DNA of 64,000 nucleotides from positions 62,001 through 126,000 of the forward strand of contig WWBZ02000022.1 in assembly GCA_011503125.2 (NCBI GenBank), written 5' to 3'. Below, one piece after another: positions 23,223 to 32,922 of this stretch. The notes under the pieces are model-generated. The model was given only the letters and a program-made list of their open reading frames with translations. It ran no database searches and had not been told where the DNA came from. Each line of letters begins with the position of its first letter. Position 1 is the stretch's first letter. The translations under genes and the position numbers were made by a program. This DNA comes from Botryosphaeria dothidea. Lineage: Eukaryota; Ascomycota; Dothideomycetes; Botryosphaeriales; Botryosphaeriaceae.

Positions 23223-26200
23223 ATGAGCCTGGCATGGGAACCACACAAAGAAACCATCCGGGATCTCTATCTCGTGAAGGACCTCTCGAGGCAAGAGGTG
23301 ATGAAGATAATGGAAGAACACCATAGCTTGAAGGCAGAGTGAGAACAATTTCGGCCCGATCTACTCGAATATTGTCTGATGAGGACTGCAATGCCGGAAA
23401 GTACGAACGTCAGTTCAAGAAGTGGGGTTTTAGGAAGACTCTTCCGCCCGAAACATGGCAATTTGTTGCGCGTCACATTCGGAAGAGGAAAAGGGAGGGG
23501 CAAGAAACCGATTTAAAGATTGACGGGATCCTGGTGCCGCAAAAGAAGCTACAGAAAGCGATCGCCCGGTACGGAGAGGGCTCCAAGTGGAAGACGATAC
23601 AACACAAACTGAGACAAGGTATACTAAGTGCACTACTTTCTGCCCGTACCATTACTGATACGATGCATGAAAGCAGGTTGCAGGAGCCCCATACCGGAAG
23701 GCCTCAGCTTCTCCCCTCCAACTATTCGTTCTATCTCACATCAGAACCCTAACTCCTTGCACACCCTTCCGTGGTTTAAATTCTCAGTGGTAGCAACCAA
23801 ATGGCTCCGGTCCCAGCCTGAGATACCCAGAGCTCTTGCTACGGCTGAAGTTCGGCATCCTCTCACGATCTCCAAAGGGTTCTGCAGGGCCTTCCTTCCA
23901 ACCTTGAACGAGGCTGCCTCCCATCCCTATCGGGACTTCTTTGATGGCTCAGATCTACCTCGCTTGATGGTTACGGTATTTGGGGCATCTAACCACATAT
24001 CCGATGTCTCCCTGTTGTCAGGATCCCTTGTTTCACGAAATCAGTTCTCGGTTTCCCATGTCGACAGCTTCAGACTCGTGAACTCACCAACATTTTGAAG
24101 GGGTTGGACGTTAAGTATGATTACACAATGGACGCCCTATCTGAAGTACTTTTTAAAGGCAATTGAGTCCCAGAACGTGGATCTGGTCGAAGAGTTGCTC
24201 AGAAGCCTCGATTTACACTTGAATGAGCTTCTCCCTGGTCCGTGGATCTGGTCGAAGAGTTGCTCAGAAGCCTCGATTTACACTTGAATGAGCTTCTCCC
24301 TGGTCCGTGGAAAATGTATGCCGATGGAAGCCTGGGCCGTACTCCCCTGTATATTGCCATCACATCTGACAATATGGCGATGGTGCAATTACTACTCCGT
24401 CATGGTGCTGATCCAAATCAGCCCGGAAATACTAATGGCTGCATTCCACTCCTCACTGCGATGATGTCCCCTAATATCCAAGTTGCGCGGCTACTCCTCG
24501 ATTTTGGCGCAAATACCACTGTGGCCAACGCAGATGGTGATGATATTTTCGGAATAGTAAGGCGACATCACCTTAACAATTCTGAAGATATGCTCCGTCT
24601 ACCCAAGCAAGCCATCAAAGGGGATTTGTTGGATTTGTTGATGAACAACGATGATCCATTGATGATTGGCATGAAGAGGAAGAGGGTAGGTGACCCGCTT
24701 CCCTCTTATACGAGTGATTCTGGCTAAACTATGTGGTGTGATATAAGGAGACACCAAAACACGTGATATCCAACAGGATTCTATCCCGGATTTGCAGCCC
24801 GATCTGCAGCAAAGTCCAACTGTTGGCAGTGAGAGCTTTTGGGTCCAAGTACTCGGCCACCTTTCCAAGCTGCGGACTTTCAAGGTGGACCTATGCAATC
24901 CGACCACCAACTCGTCACTTTCTGCATTCAACGGCGCAGGAATTGACATTTCGATGGATGATAAGCAGGACCCACTACAGGCAACACTTGAGGCTACCAA
25001 AATTCGTCTCAAAATGGCAAAATCTTTGATGACCCCAGGAACCGACATGGAATCCGGACCCAGTTCGTTCATCCGCGGGACAGCAACTGCTCTCCAATCA
25101 GCCATTTTCTCCAAGAAATTTCGAGCTTGCCACTTTTCTGCTGGATATCGGGGCGAATGTTAACGCAAGTGGCTGTGACACCATATGGGACTTCTCCGCC
25201 TGGAAAGCTCCGGTTCAATGCACAAATGGAGGCCGAAATGCACTTCGGATTGCAGTAGAGTGCGGTGCAGATTTGCATTTTGTCGAAATGCTTCTCGGAA
25301 AGGGCGCAAACGTTGACGACTTGGTGCTGGCATGCGCAGTGGAAAAGGGTAGTTTCGAACTCGTACAGCTGCTCTTGGAACATGGCGCTCCATTAACCAC
25401 TCGTGTCCTGTTCGCTGCAGCCAAGACCTGGAATTTGGACATACTCCGACGCTTTCTGGATGCCGGCGCCGAGGTGAACCAAATCTGGGGTAATATGAAT
25501 GCCTTGAGCACCGCTGCTTCGCAATTGCGGCCATTTTGTCGGATCTCCGAGTTCCAGGAAATCTGCGTCCTACTCCTGGATCACGGCGCGAACATCAACC
25601 CTCCACAGCCATGTCAAACAGCGCTTGAACTGGCAATCGCGAAAGGCCCCAATTATGCGATTGAATTTCTCATCGACGAAGGCGCATTTTGTGACAATGA
25701 ATCAGTCCTATCTGTAGCAGCTGGTTGTGGTGACCCTCGGGTGCTGGAAATGGTTCTCAATGAAGCATCTACACGTCCACACTTTCATCTACGGTACAGT
25801 ACCTCATGTCTTGGTCATATGGCTCTTTTCGAAGCCATTGATGAATCGGGATTACGCAGGGGGAATAGCCAGGAGACGATCGATATCCTCATTCAAAGAG
25901 GGGTCAACCTCGTTACTCCTTGCGCTGCCAAAGCACTTCAATTAGTGTGCTTCGAAGAAGACACCAACATAGAGTTGGTCCAGTTGCTTATCTATGCTGG
26001 AATACAACTGGATCTTCCGGAAGTAGACGAGATTCCGCCATGCTGGAAGGGAGTATATGATAAATGCCAACGACACCCTTTGCAGCTTTCCGCGCGTCAG
26101 GGACAGGACGAGACAATGCGCCTACTGTTAAGATATGGCGCCGACCCAAACGCCTATGGCCAAGAAACAGGATTCATCACTGATTCTCAACGCAAAACTA

Positions 26201-26742
26201 CATCTATTGGTGGCAAAGATACGGTCACCCGATTCGAGTCAACCCTCTGCAGTGCTGTTCAAAGTGGACACGTCAGAGCAGTCAGGCTGCTCCTAGAAGC
26301 TGGCGCTGATGTAAACAGCCCTACGCATGGCCCTTTTGGCCGTACTGCCCTACAGACAGCAGCTGAAATAGTGGATATGGATATCCTTGAAGAGCTTATT
26401 CGTGCGGGCGCGGACGTCAATGCGGATCCCGCTGAGTGGAGAGGGGCTACCGCACTTCAGGCTGCAGCTATCGGTGGGTTCATCGGCACAGCTGCAAGAC
26501 TCATAGAAATTGGAGCAGACGTGAATGCAAAAGGTGCAGAAAGAGACGGAAGGACTGCTCTGGAGGGGGCTTCTGAGCACGGTAGGATTGATATGGTTCA
26601 ATTCTTGCTGAACTCTGGAGCAGATGTGCAGAGCCCGAATTTTGGAGCCGTCAAACATGAGAATGCTGTGGATTTAGCGAGAAGAAATGGATACAATGCA
26701 GTAGCACGGCTCCTGCAAAAGCATCGGGAAAGTCTGGAATAG
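23223..26742 (+). pseudogene. Clr5-domain/ankyrin-repeat gene, broken by several lesions
   Basis: The locus begins with a Clr5 N-terminal domain (ATG at 23223; WEPHKETIRDLYL ... VMKIMEEHHSLKA, then across an intron KYERQFKKWGFRKTLPPETW). A linker and about a dozen ankyrin repeats follow to the TAG at 26740-26742 (for example VQLLLRHGADPNQPGN, VRLLLEAGADVNSPTHGPFG and AARLIEIGADVNAKG). Good introns are seen at 23976-24021 and near 23619-23682. Breaks are (1) the Clr5 intron, whose frame-correct acceptor reads CAA instead of CAG at 23389-23391; (2) frame changes around 24060-24110; (3) a perfect 65-bp tandem duplication at 24176-24305 that shifts the frame and gives a stop; (4) a one-base shift at 25113-25121. 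From about 25120 the frame is open for 540 codons. Clr5 proteins are suspected chromatin or transcription factors. A wrong assembly could mimic some lesions. Confidence 0.7.
24176..24305 (+). repeat. Perfect 65-bp tandem duplication inside the ankyrin gene
   Basis: Bases 24176-24240 and 24241-24305 are identical, and the first 5 bases (CGTGG) recur at 24306-24310. Each copy encodes the same ankyrin segment (DLVEELLRSLDLHLNELLPG). Because 65 is not a multiple of three, the second copy throws the reading frame. Confidence 0.95.
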
Positions 26743-27302
26743 TTATCCTGATGTTTACTGAACCTTTTTCTGCAAGGATGGAAATGAGGAGGGAATGCAA
26801 CTCCAGACGTATTGCGAAGTTCACAGCATTTCACCGCAATCTCGTCTCAACACCCGTTCCACGAAGTTAATGTTGTACATTGTGTATACCTTCATCAGCC
26901 AAATCACCGTTCATTTAGTCACCAATAACCTCCTAATATTAAGCTCTTTGGACCTTCTCCGTAGAGTCTATAGGATGTCTTGATTAGCTATGGCCTATGG
27001 CGTCTACATTGCTGTTGCGCAGGGGACGAATTTTACAAGGCACATGATATCAGAACAACCTTTCTCCCACCATGGTGTTGCCAAGTTTCGATGGTGCTGC
27101 TTGAGAACGGCGTCGCACGGTCCCTGAATATCTGAGAAAAGCTCCCAGCCGAAGTACTTCTCTGTGTACAGTAGCCTGTCCTGAACCTTGTTGTGTTCGG
27201 CGATTCGGGTGGGGGCGTGCTTCACACTCTCTCTGCTTCCTTCGTAAGCTGCCCGAGTCAACATCTCTGCTGCAGTCACTACGAGCCAGAGTGTGACAGG
27301 CT
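26743..27302. other. Intergenic, possible 3' untranslated region
   Basis: This convergent space lies between the ankyrin locus (plus) and the DUF6536 gene (minus). A minus-strand frame at 27004-27279 contains a protein-like stretch (LLYTEKYFGWELFSDIQ), but I recognise no family. It may be untranslated sequence or a relic. Confidence 0.4.
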
Positions 27303-29370
27303 TTAACCGTCCTCCGGTGAAGCTCCACCACCGGCATACAGCTCGTTGGGCACTATCTCGCCAACCAGGCCGCCAGACAAGCCAGCGAGCTGGTACAGCG
27401 GTCCTTTACCGACTATTTCGTTGTCAGCATGGCTAGAGCTGATATTGCCAATTTGCACACTTACGATCACCCCATTTGACATGACCGTCTTCCGGAATCT
27501 CGTGCAGCTCTCCAGCAGCGGCGCACAGTACCCTGACTAAGCCAAACATTGAAGGGATGTAACCCTCGCGTCGGTAACTGAATGCAATCCAGCAGATGGC
27601 GGTTATGAGAGTCATGAGGCCGGCGCAGCCGAGACATGCTGCTGGATTGATTCCGATCTGTCTGCGTTAGCCCCATTGTGATGATGTGTGATTGAATTGG
27701 ACGTGTGGCATACTATGTTGTAGACTTTACTCGACGATTTCCCAGCGATATGTTCCTCGGTAGTCTGTACAGCCAGTGATATGATCCAGTGGGTGAAGAT
27801 ACTGAACTCGATGATCGGGATCAGCACCTTCTTGGGCAGGTTGAAGTAGTATGACTGGTCGAATTGATTGCCGACGACGAGGGAGCAGCGGAGCCGTCCA
27901 CCGGTGGTTTCCATCTTGCCCCATTCGTATTCCATGTTGATGAGCGTTATGTTGTAGATGAGGAGTAAGTAAAGGACTGAGAAGAATAACTGAGGGAAAT
28001 TTGACAGGCACATCACCAGAAGCTCGAAGCCAAGGCTGTCTCCGGTAAGAGGGGTGAATCCGGTTTTGCCCAGTTCTTTCGAATCGTCTCCATCAGTGAC
28101 GTATATAAATATCATCATGGCTGCGTATCCAACTGCTATGGAAGTCCAGAAACAGAGACCCATCATCTGGGTAAGTGCCTTTTGCCCCAGGTGAGAAAGG
28201 AAGGGGTTCTTTTGCTTGGTAGAGCGTGATGGGCTGGGACGAGTGCTGACGTGGGATACTTTGTTGAACTTGGCACATTTCTGACAGTGGCCGTCCTCAT
28301 CTCCCGTCATGGAGGGTTTCTCGTCCTTGCAATGTCGATGGCACTGGTGTTGTACTTCTCGTTGGCGCGTATCCCCTACGTCAAGCATGCATTCTGTCGA
28401 AAGTTGGATAGACCCGAGCCTGGCGGCGATCAGGACGTCTCCAAACGTGAGGCACTGCCTTTTCTGGCTGTGTCGTGAAGCAAAGCTCACGATTACCATG
28501 TAGGCAGCTTTAATTAATAAGCAACCGGCGAGGATGAAGCCGGCTTGCATTCGAAAGACCAAATGGCAATTTTCCTCCCATTCAGAGGGTATGCAACCAA
28601 CGTGACCCGAGCAGTTTTGATACCCTTCAATGGTGGAGGAAGTAACGTACGGTGCGAACACTCTATCATTATTGCTTCCCGGGTCAACCAGGCAAAAATT
28701 TGGTTCGTAGTAGATCGCGAGAAAGGCGGCGCTTCTTGAGTCATTCGCCACTGATAGGTATATTTGCAACGACGCATGAAGGTAACGGGCACTATAGCTG
28801 GCTTCCGTCATTCAAACCGGCAATACAGATCACTTCGTCCGTTCCCATTGGGATCTCGTCGGAACTGGTAACAGGAATTTGTTGAAATTTCAAGAGGGGC
28901 CGATCGATAGAAAACCCAGTGAGGGAGTTTGCCAGAAAATGAACGGGCTGCATTGGCCTTAGAATTCTGTACACGAACAGCCGGAGCTGGGGATGTTACC
29001 AAAGAGGTGCATATGAGAAGGATCCAGAACGCCCATGCTTTAACTCGGCCTATCGATCTGTGGTTGATGGCGAGAGGGGAATTAGTGCCGACCCTCAAGT
29101 CACCGTACTTAGTAAGGACGTGCGAGATATCTTCAATGTCCAATGCGGTGATGAGTTGTTGATATGTGTTCGACATGCCCAAAACCATGGTCGCCGCAGC
29201 GTTAACGAAGATTTTCAATATCTGAGACATGCATTAACTTGGTTTCGAGTCTTTACGGGTCGAGGAATTACTCACTTCGCTTTGGTGCTTCATAGATGGA
29301 CATGCACCTGCGGAGAAATTGATTGAGGAAGATTCGGGTGCGAGGCGTATATTATGTATGAATTTGGGTA
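27303..29370 (-). pseudogene. DUF6536 multi-TM membrane protein gene, 3' part (cut by transposon)
   Basis: This is the larger, downstream part of a fungal DUF6536-type membrane protein. Recognisable pieces in order are exon 29370-29276 (ends GACPSMKHQSE), exon 29221-29000 (ILKIFVNAAATMVLGMSNTY, FWILLICTSL), an exon from 28947 (PVHFLANSLTGFSIDRPLLK, the LHLLYNS-like motif) and a large exon ending at 27714. That exon carries KAAYMVIVS, CLTFGDVLIAA, YLLLIYNITLINMEYEWGKM and SYYFNLPKKVLIPIIEFSIF. Exons 27657-27465 (CLGCAGLMTLITAICWIAFS) and 27412-27303 follow, with a stop at 27303. The junction between the 28947 exon and the large exon near 28750-28870 could not be fitted and may hide another frameshift. 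Function is unknown. The sequence upstream of 29370 is replaced by the transposon; the protein's N-terminus lies at 31222-31635. Confidence 0.75.
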
Positions 29371-29421
29371 ACGTGGTTCACAAGCGAGCGGTCACCCCAA
29401 GCGAGCGGTCACCCCAACCAA
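29371..29421 (+). repeat. Left terminal inverted repeat, 51 bp
   Basis: It begins ACGTGGTTCACAAGCGAGCG and is the exact reverse complement of 31171-31221. It contains the 17-bp direct repeat at 29384-29400 and 29401-29417. Confidence 0.95.
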
Positions 29422-29469
29422 CTTCAGACGACGCGTCCTACCTTTTTCGCGATGCAATAACAACACAAC

Positions 29470-31101
29470 GTGCAATTGACTTACAACGAAGGCAGTATTC
29501 TTCTTGCTATTCAAGCTATTAATTGTAGCCAAATTCAAAGCGAAAACCGCGCTGCAACCGCATACGACGTCTCCCGAACTACATTGCGCCGACGACGCGA
29601 CGGGACCGCTGCACGACGCGATTGTGAGCCCAATTCAAAGAAGCTCACTGAGTACGAAGAACTAGCAATTGTCCAACACATACTTGACCTGGATTCGAGA
29701 GGCTTTCCGCCCACGAAGGCTGCCGTGCGAGATATGGCCAATAAACTGCTTCAGGAGCGTGGTGAAAAGCAGGTTGGCAAGAACTGGCCAGACAACTTCA
29801 TCAACCGCACGCCTGAGCTTAAAACTCAGTAGAGCCGCTCGTACGATCGCCAGCGAGCCGTGAACGAGGATTCGCGAGTAATTGGCGACTGGTTTAAGCT
29901 TGTGCAGTCCATAAAGGCAAAGTACGGCATTCAGGACGAGGATAGCTACAACTTTGACGAAACTGGCTTTATAATGGGCGTTATCTCGTCGTAGCTTGTT
30001 GTTACAGGTTCAGAGAGGCGTGGCAAGCGGAAGGTTGTCCAGCCTGGAAATCGCGAGTGGACCACGGTGATCCAGGCTATCAACGCTGCCGGGTGGGCGA
30101 TTCCACCCTTCATCATCTTCGCTGGTAAGAACCACATCTCCAGCTGGTACGAGGACAACGCGATAGCTGGCGACTGGGTTATTAGGGTCAGCGAGAACGG
30201 CTGGACAACGAATAAGCTTGGAGTCGCGTGGTTGAAGCACTTCGACGCGCACACGAAGACGCGCACCGTGGGCACGCATCGGCTGCTAATTATCGACGGC
30301 CACAGCAGCCACAACTCGCTCGATTTCCAGGAAATCTACAAGGAGAGTAATATTATTACTCTTTGCATGCCTGCGCACTCGTCGCATCTGCTGCAGCCAC
30401 TTGATGTAGGCTGCTTCTCGCCGTTAAAGCGCGCGTATAGGGACCAGATCTGTGGCTTGGCGCGTAACCGCATCAATTACATCACTAAGCTAGAATTCCT
30501 CCCTGCGTTTAAGGCGGCCTTTGAGCGGGTATTCACGAAGAGAAACATCTGCTCAAGCTTTCGAGGCGCTGGGCTAGTCCCATTTAACCCGGAGGTAGTG
30601 TTGTCCAAGCTTGATGTGCAGCTTCGTACGCCGTCACCACCCGCACCAGAGGACAGCCCATGGGAATCTAAAACACCAAGAAACGCTTTTGAGTTTGGGT
30701 CCCAATCAACGTTAATTCGCGATCGGATCCAGAGGCACCAAGGTTCCTCGCCCTCTCCCATCATTGATTCGCTCGATCGGCTCACGAAGGGCGCTGAGAT
30801 GATGGTGCATTCGATAGTGCTAATGCGCGACGAGATTGCGAGTCTTCGGAAGGCAAATGAGGCGGCAAGCAAGCGAAAATCACGGAAGCGCAAGTATATT
30901 AAGAATCAGGGGATCCTAACAAAGGACGAGGGCACTAAATTAATTGCTATAGAGGGTGCTGGTAGGCAGGAGGAGGGTGAGAAGCCTGCGAAGAGGTTGC
31001 GGGCAGAGAGCGGCGCGACGCAACAACGCCGCTGTGGGCGCTGTGGCAAGACTGGGCATAACTCTCGTACCTGTCAAAAGGAAGTATTAGATACTGCGTA
31101 A
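29470..31101 (+). pseudogene. Transposase (CENP-B/Tc5 HTH plus DDE_1), with two in-frame stops
   Basis: One reading frame of 544 codons, including the stop, spans the element. An N-terminal helix-turn-helix region (SILLAIQAINCSQIQSENRA ... AYDVSRTTLRRR) and a Tc5/CENP-B HTH (TEYEELAIVQHILDLDSRGF, RGEKQVGKNWPDNFINR) precede the DDE_1 core. That core has NFDETGF (first Asp), LLIIDGHSSH (second Asp) and PAHSSHLLQPLDVGCFSPLK (third Asp). The C-terminus is basic and ends in a zinc knuckle, CGRCGKTGHNSRTC. TAG codons interrupt the frame at 29830-29832 and 29992-29994. No in-frame ATG lies between the upstream TAA (29458-29460) and the HTH; GTG stands at 29470. The copy therefore cannot make an intact transposase. 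Confidence 0.9.
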
Positions 31102-31170
31102 GGTACGGCATTTAATGCACTATCATAAATTGTTGTGGTGTTGTGCTATTCGTGTTTAACTTGTCTGAAT

Positions 31171-31221
31171 TTGGTTGGGGTGACCGCTCGCTTGGGGTGA
31201 CCGCTCGCTTGTGAACCACGT
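31171..31221 (-). repeat. Right terminal inverted repeat, 51 bp
   Basis: Exact reverse complement of 29371-29421. It is followed by the second TA target copy at 31222-31223. Confidence 0.95.
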
Positions 31222-31635
31222 TATCAGAATTGTATACGATATCGTTACGGCTAAAGCAAGCGCCGAAGTGAGCGCGGCAATCCCGCGGAGTGTGCGGTCA
31301 ACGAGCATTTGACGTTTCCATAAGCCGGGCTCAGGGCGCGTAGCTTCATTTTCATGGGCCAACATCTCGGTGGCCACGAGATCTCTGGCCGCATTATCCG
31401 AGTAAGAGCGCCCTCCCACGATGGACTCGATGCGAGATAGCTCAAAGTAGCTACTCGTGTCGGGGCGTGTTGTTTTGTCCGAATCTGCGGATTTGCGTTC
31501 TGAAGAATCGAGACCAAGTAGGCGGTCGGTAGAAAGATCCGCCAATTCGAGCGGGGTGGAGTCCTGAGATCCGCCGGTCAATGATGACACTTCGGACCGA
31601 GGGTGACTGGCGCCATCGTTGCTAAAGTGGAGCAT
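31222..31635 (-). pseudogene. DUF6536 membrane protein gene, 5' part (start to transposon)
   Basis: This exon carries the N-terminus of the gene continued at 29370. From the ATG at 31635 it encodes a hydrophilic Ser/Asp/Glu-rich leader of about 100 residues. The family-typical segment WKRQMLVDRTLRGIAALTSA follows, with the beginning of the first membrane helix, LALAVTISYTILI. At ATA (31224-31222) the transposon starts, and reading continues into its terminal repeat to a stop at 31156. Joined across the element, the codons run CTG-ATA-CCC-AAA without shift or stop for 32 further codons to the GTGAGT donor at 29275. The frame is open further upstream to 31686 but has no ATG there. Confidence 0.8.
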
Positions 31636-32922
31636 TCTGAATGCGTTGGGGAAAAAAGCGAGAGGCGGAGGCACAAAAAAGACCAATTCGGGATGCGAAA
31701 CAAGGCTGGAGAAGATAGAGGGGGACGTAAGTGCAATCCAGACATGGGAGGACCCTTAATACTGTCACTTCAGCCTCGTTCTCTCCCTTCTTGTGTATGC
31801 AAATGCAACCGACTCAAGCCATTTACGCCAAAGCTGACATTTCACAAATCTGTAAGAACGCTGCACCAATATCCGTATGGATTCATGGCATGGGTGTGCG
31901 GCTCCCCGCAGCTCTCTCGTACCAGACCAGTTTGCGTACAATGGCTGGAAGGTCGCCTTGAGATTCATAATAAGAGTCTCCAAGCAATGACCGAGCCAGC
32001 CATAAACACTAGCGGCCCGGGTAGTCGGATGAGCCTCACAGACCACGCAAAACTCACAGGTGGCGTTCGAACGAGCCACACATGTACTACTCGTTTCCAC
32101 CCTCGAGAGTAGTCCGAACTCATGGCCCCCAAAACGTCTTACAGCCCGGCTGCAAGCCTTTGGATCCGCACATGCCCTTACGTTCTGTAGCACACTAGAA
32201 ATCTCCTGTAATCCCAGGCAGACGTCGGTCAGTAAAATCGGAAGTGGAGCTACAGTTCTTAAGGGTGTGTCAGATATCCGGTGCCTGATAATGGAGCAAC
32301 AAAAAGAAAGGATGAGCACAACATAAACGAGCCTCTTCATTATCTTTAATCGGTCTTGAGTAGCGGGAACGCACAGTGATATTCGGCCTAGTCCGTTGAG
32401 ATACCGGAGGGAGCCGTGTCGGCGGATGTCTGGTCCTTTCGGCTGCAAAACCACGACCGACGGGGGCCAAGGAATCGCCGATGCCACCCAGTTTGGTGGC
32501 TGAGGATGAAGGGTTGTGAGAGGGCAAGGCTACCGCTCTATTCATGGGCTCAAGAATGAGGCCGAAGTGGGGATGATAGCGATCAATGGCTAATGGGAAG
32601 TTCTAAGCCTTGCAGATTGCTCCTGCAGCGTTATCGGAACGACCATCTCAACTGGTATCAGGGTCCTTCGGCGAGTAAGTCAATGCGAACTGAAGGGGCA
32701 AGACGTCAGAAATCAATAGCCAATACATTTAGATGTAAAGAGTAAATGGCGCCGAGAATAGTCAATATACCACCATGATAAACATTATGATCAATGCTTA
32801 AGAATGATTCTCTTCACAAAATTTCCCTTCTTTTCACAGGCTCTTGCATGCCTGCGAAACCCAGAGCAAGCACATCAGAACCACGTTGGGAACTTCACTC
32901 ACCACTCTCACAGAACCCCAAC
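31636..32922. other. Intergenic region around the uncertain secreted ORF
   Basis: Apart from the possible 191-aa frame on the minus strand, nothing recognisable is present. It includes the presumed promoter of the split DUF6536 gene and the 3' end region of the next minus-strand gene. Confidence 0.4.
31765..32340 (-). CDS. Possible small secreted Cys-rich protein (uncertain ORF)
   Basis: An uninterrupted 191-aa frame starting at the ATG at 32340. It opens with a signal-peptide-like stretch, MKRLVYVVLILSFCCSI, followed by roughly ten cysteines (for example CLGLQ, RACADPKACS and SNATCEFCVVCE) and an NAT glycosylation motif. No family is recognised. It lies just upstream of the transposon-split gene. 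Against it: the open frame continues upstream past the ATG, no intron is seen, and the composition is not clearly coding. It may be chance. Confidence 0.25.
   Translation of the reverse strand: MKRLVYVVLILSFCCSIIRHRISDTPLRTVAPLPILLTDVCLGLQEISSVLQNVRACADPKACSRAVRRFGGHEFGLLSRVETSSTCVARSNATCEFCVVCEAHPTTRAASVYGWLGHCLETLIMNLKATFQPLYANWSGTRELRGAAHPCHESIRILVQRSYRFVKCQLWRKWLESVAFAYTRRERTRLK

Larger units (their letters stand above)
29371..31221 (+). mobile_element. Fot1/pogo-type (Tc1/mariner superfamily) DNA transposon, 1,851 bp
   Basis: The element is bounded by perfect 51-bp terminal inverted repeats (29371-29421 and 31171-31221) and flanked by TA on both sides (29369-29370 and 31222-31223), the target duplication of this superfamily. 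Each terminal repeat contains two adjacent direct copies of the 17-mer GCGAGCGGTCACCCCAA, likely transposase-binding sites. It carries one degenerate transposase frame on the plus strand. It sits inside the coding sequence of a DUF6536 gene, in opposite orientation. Removing the element with one TA restores that gene's frame exactly. Identical terminal repeats imply a recent insertion. Confidence 0.93.

Noticed and set aside
29384..29417. Short direct repeats as a CRISPR-like array
   Set aside because: They are the internal 17-bp repeats of the transposon ends; there are no spacers, and the host is a eukaryote.
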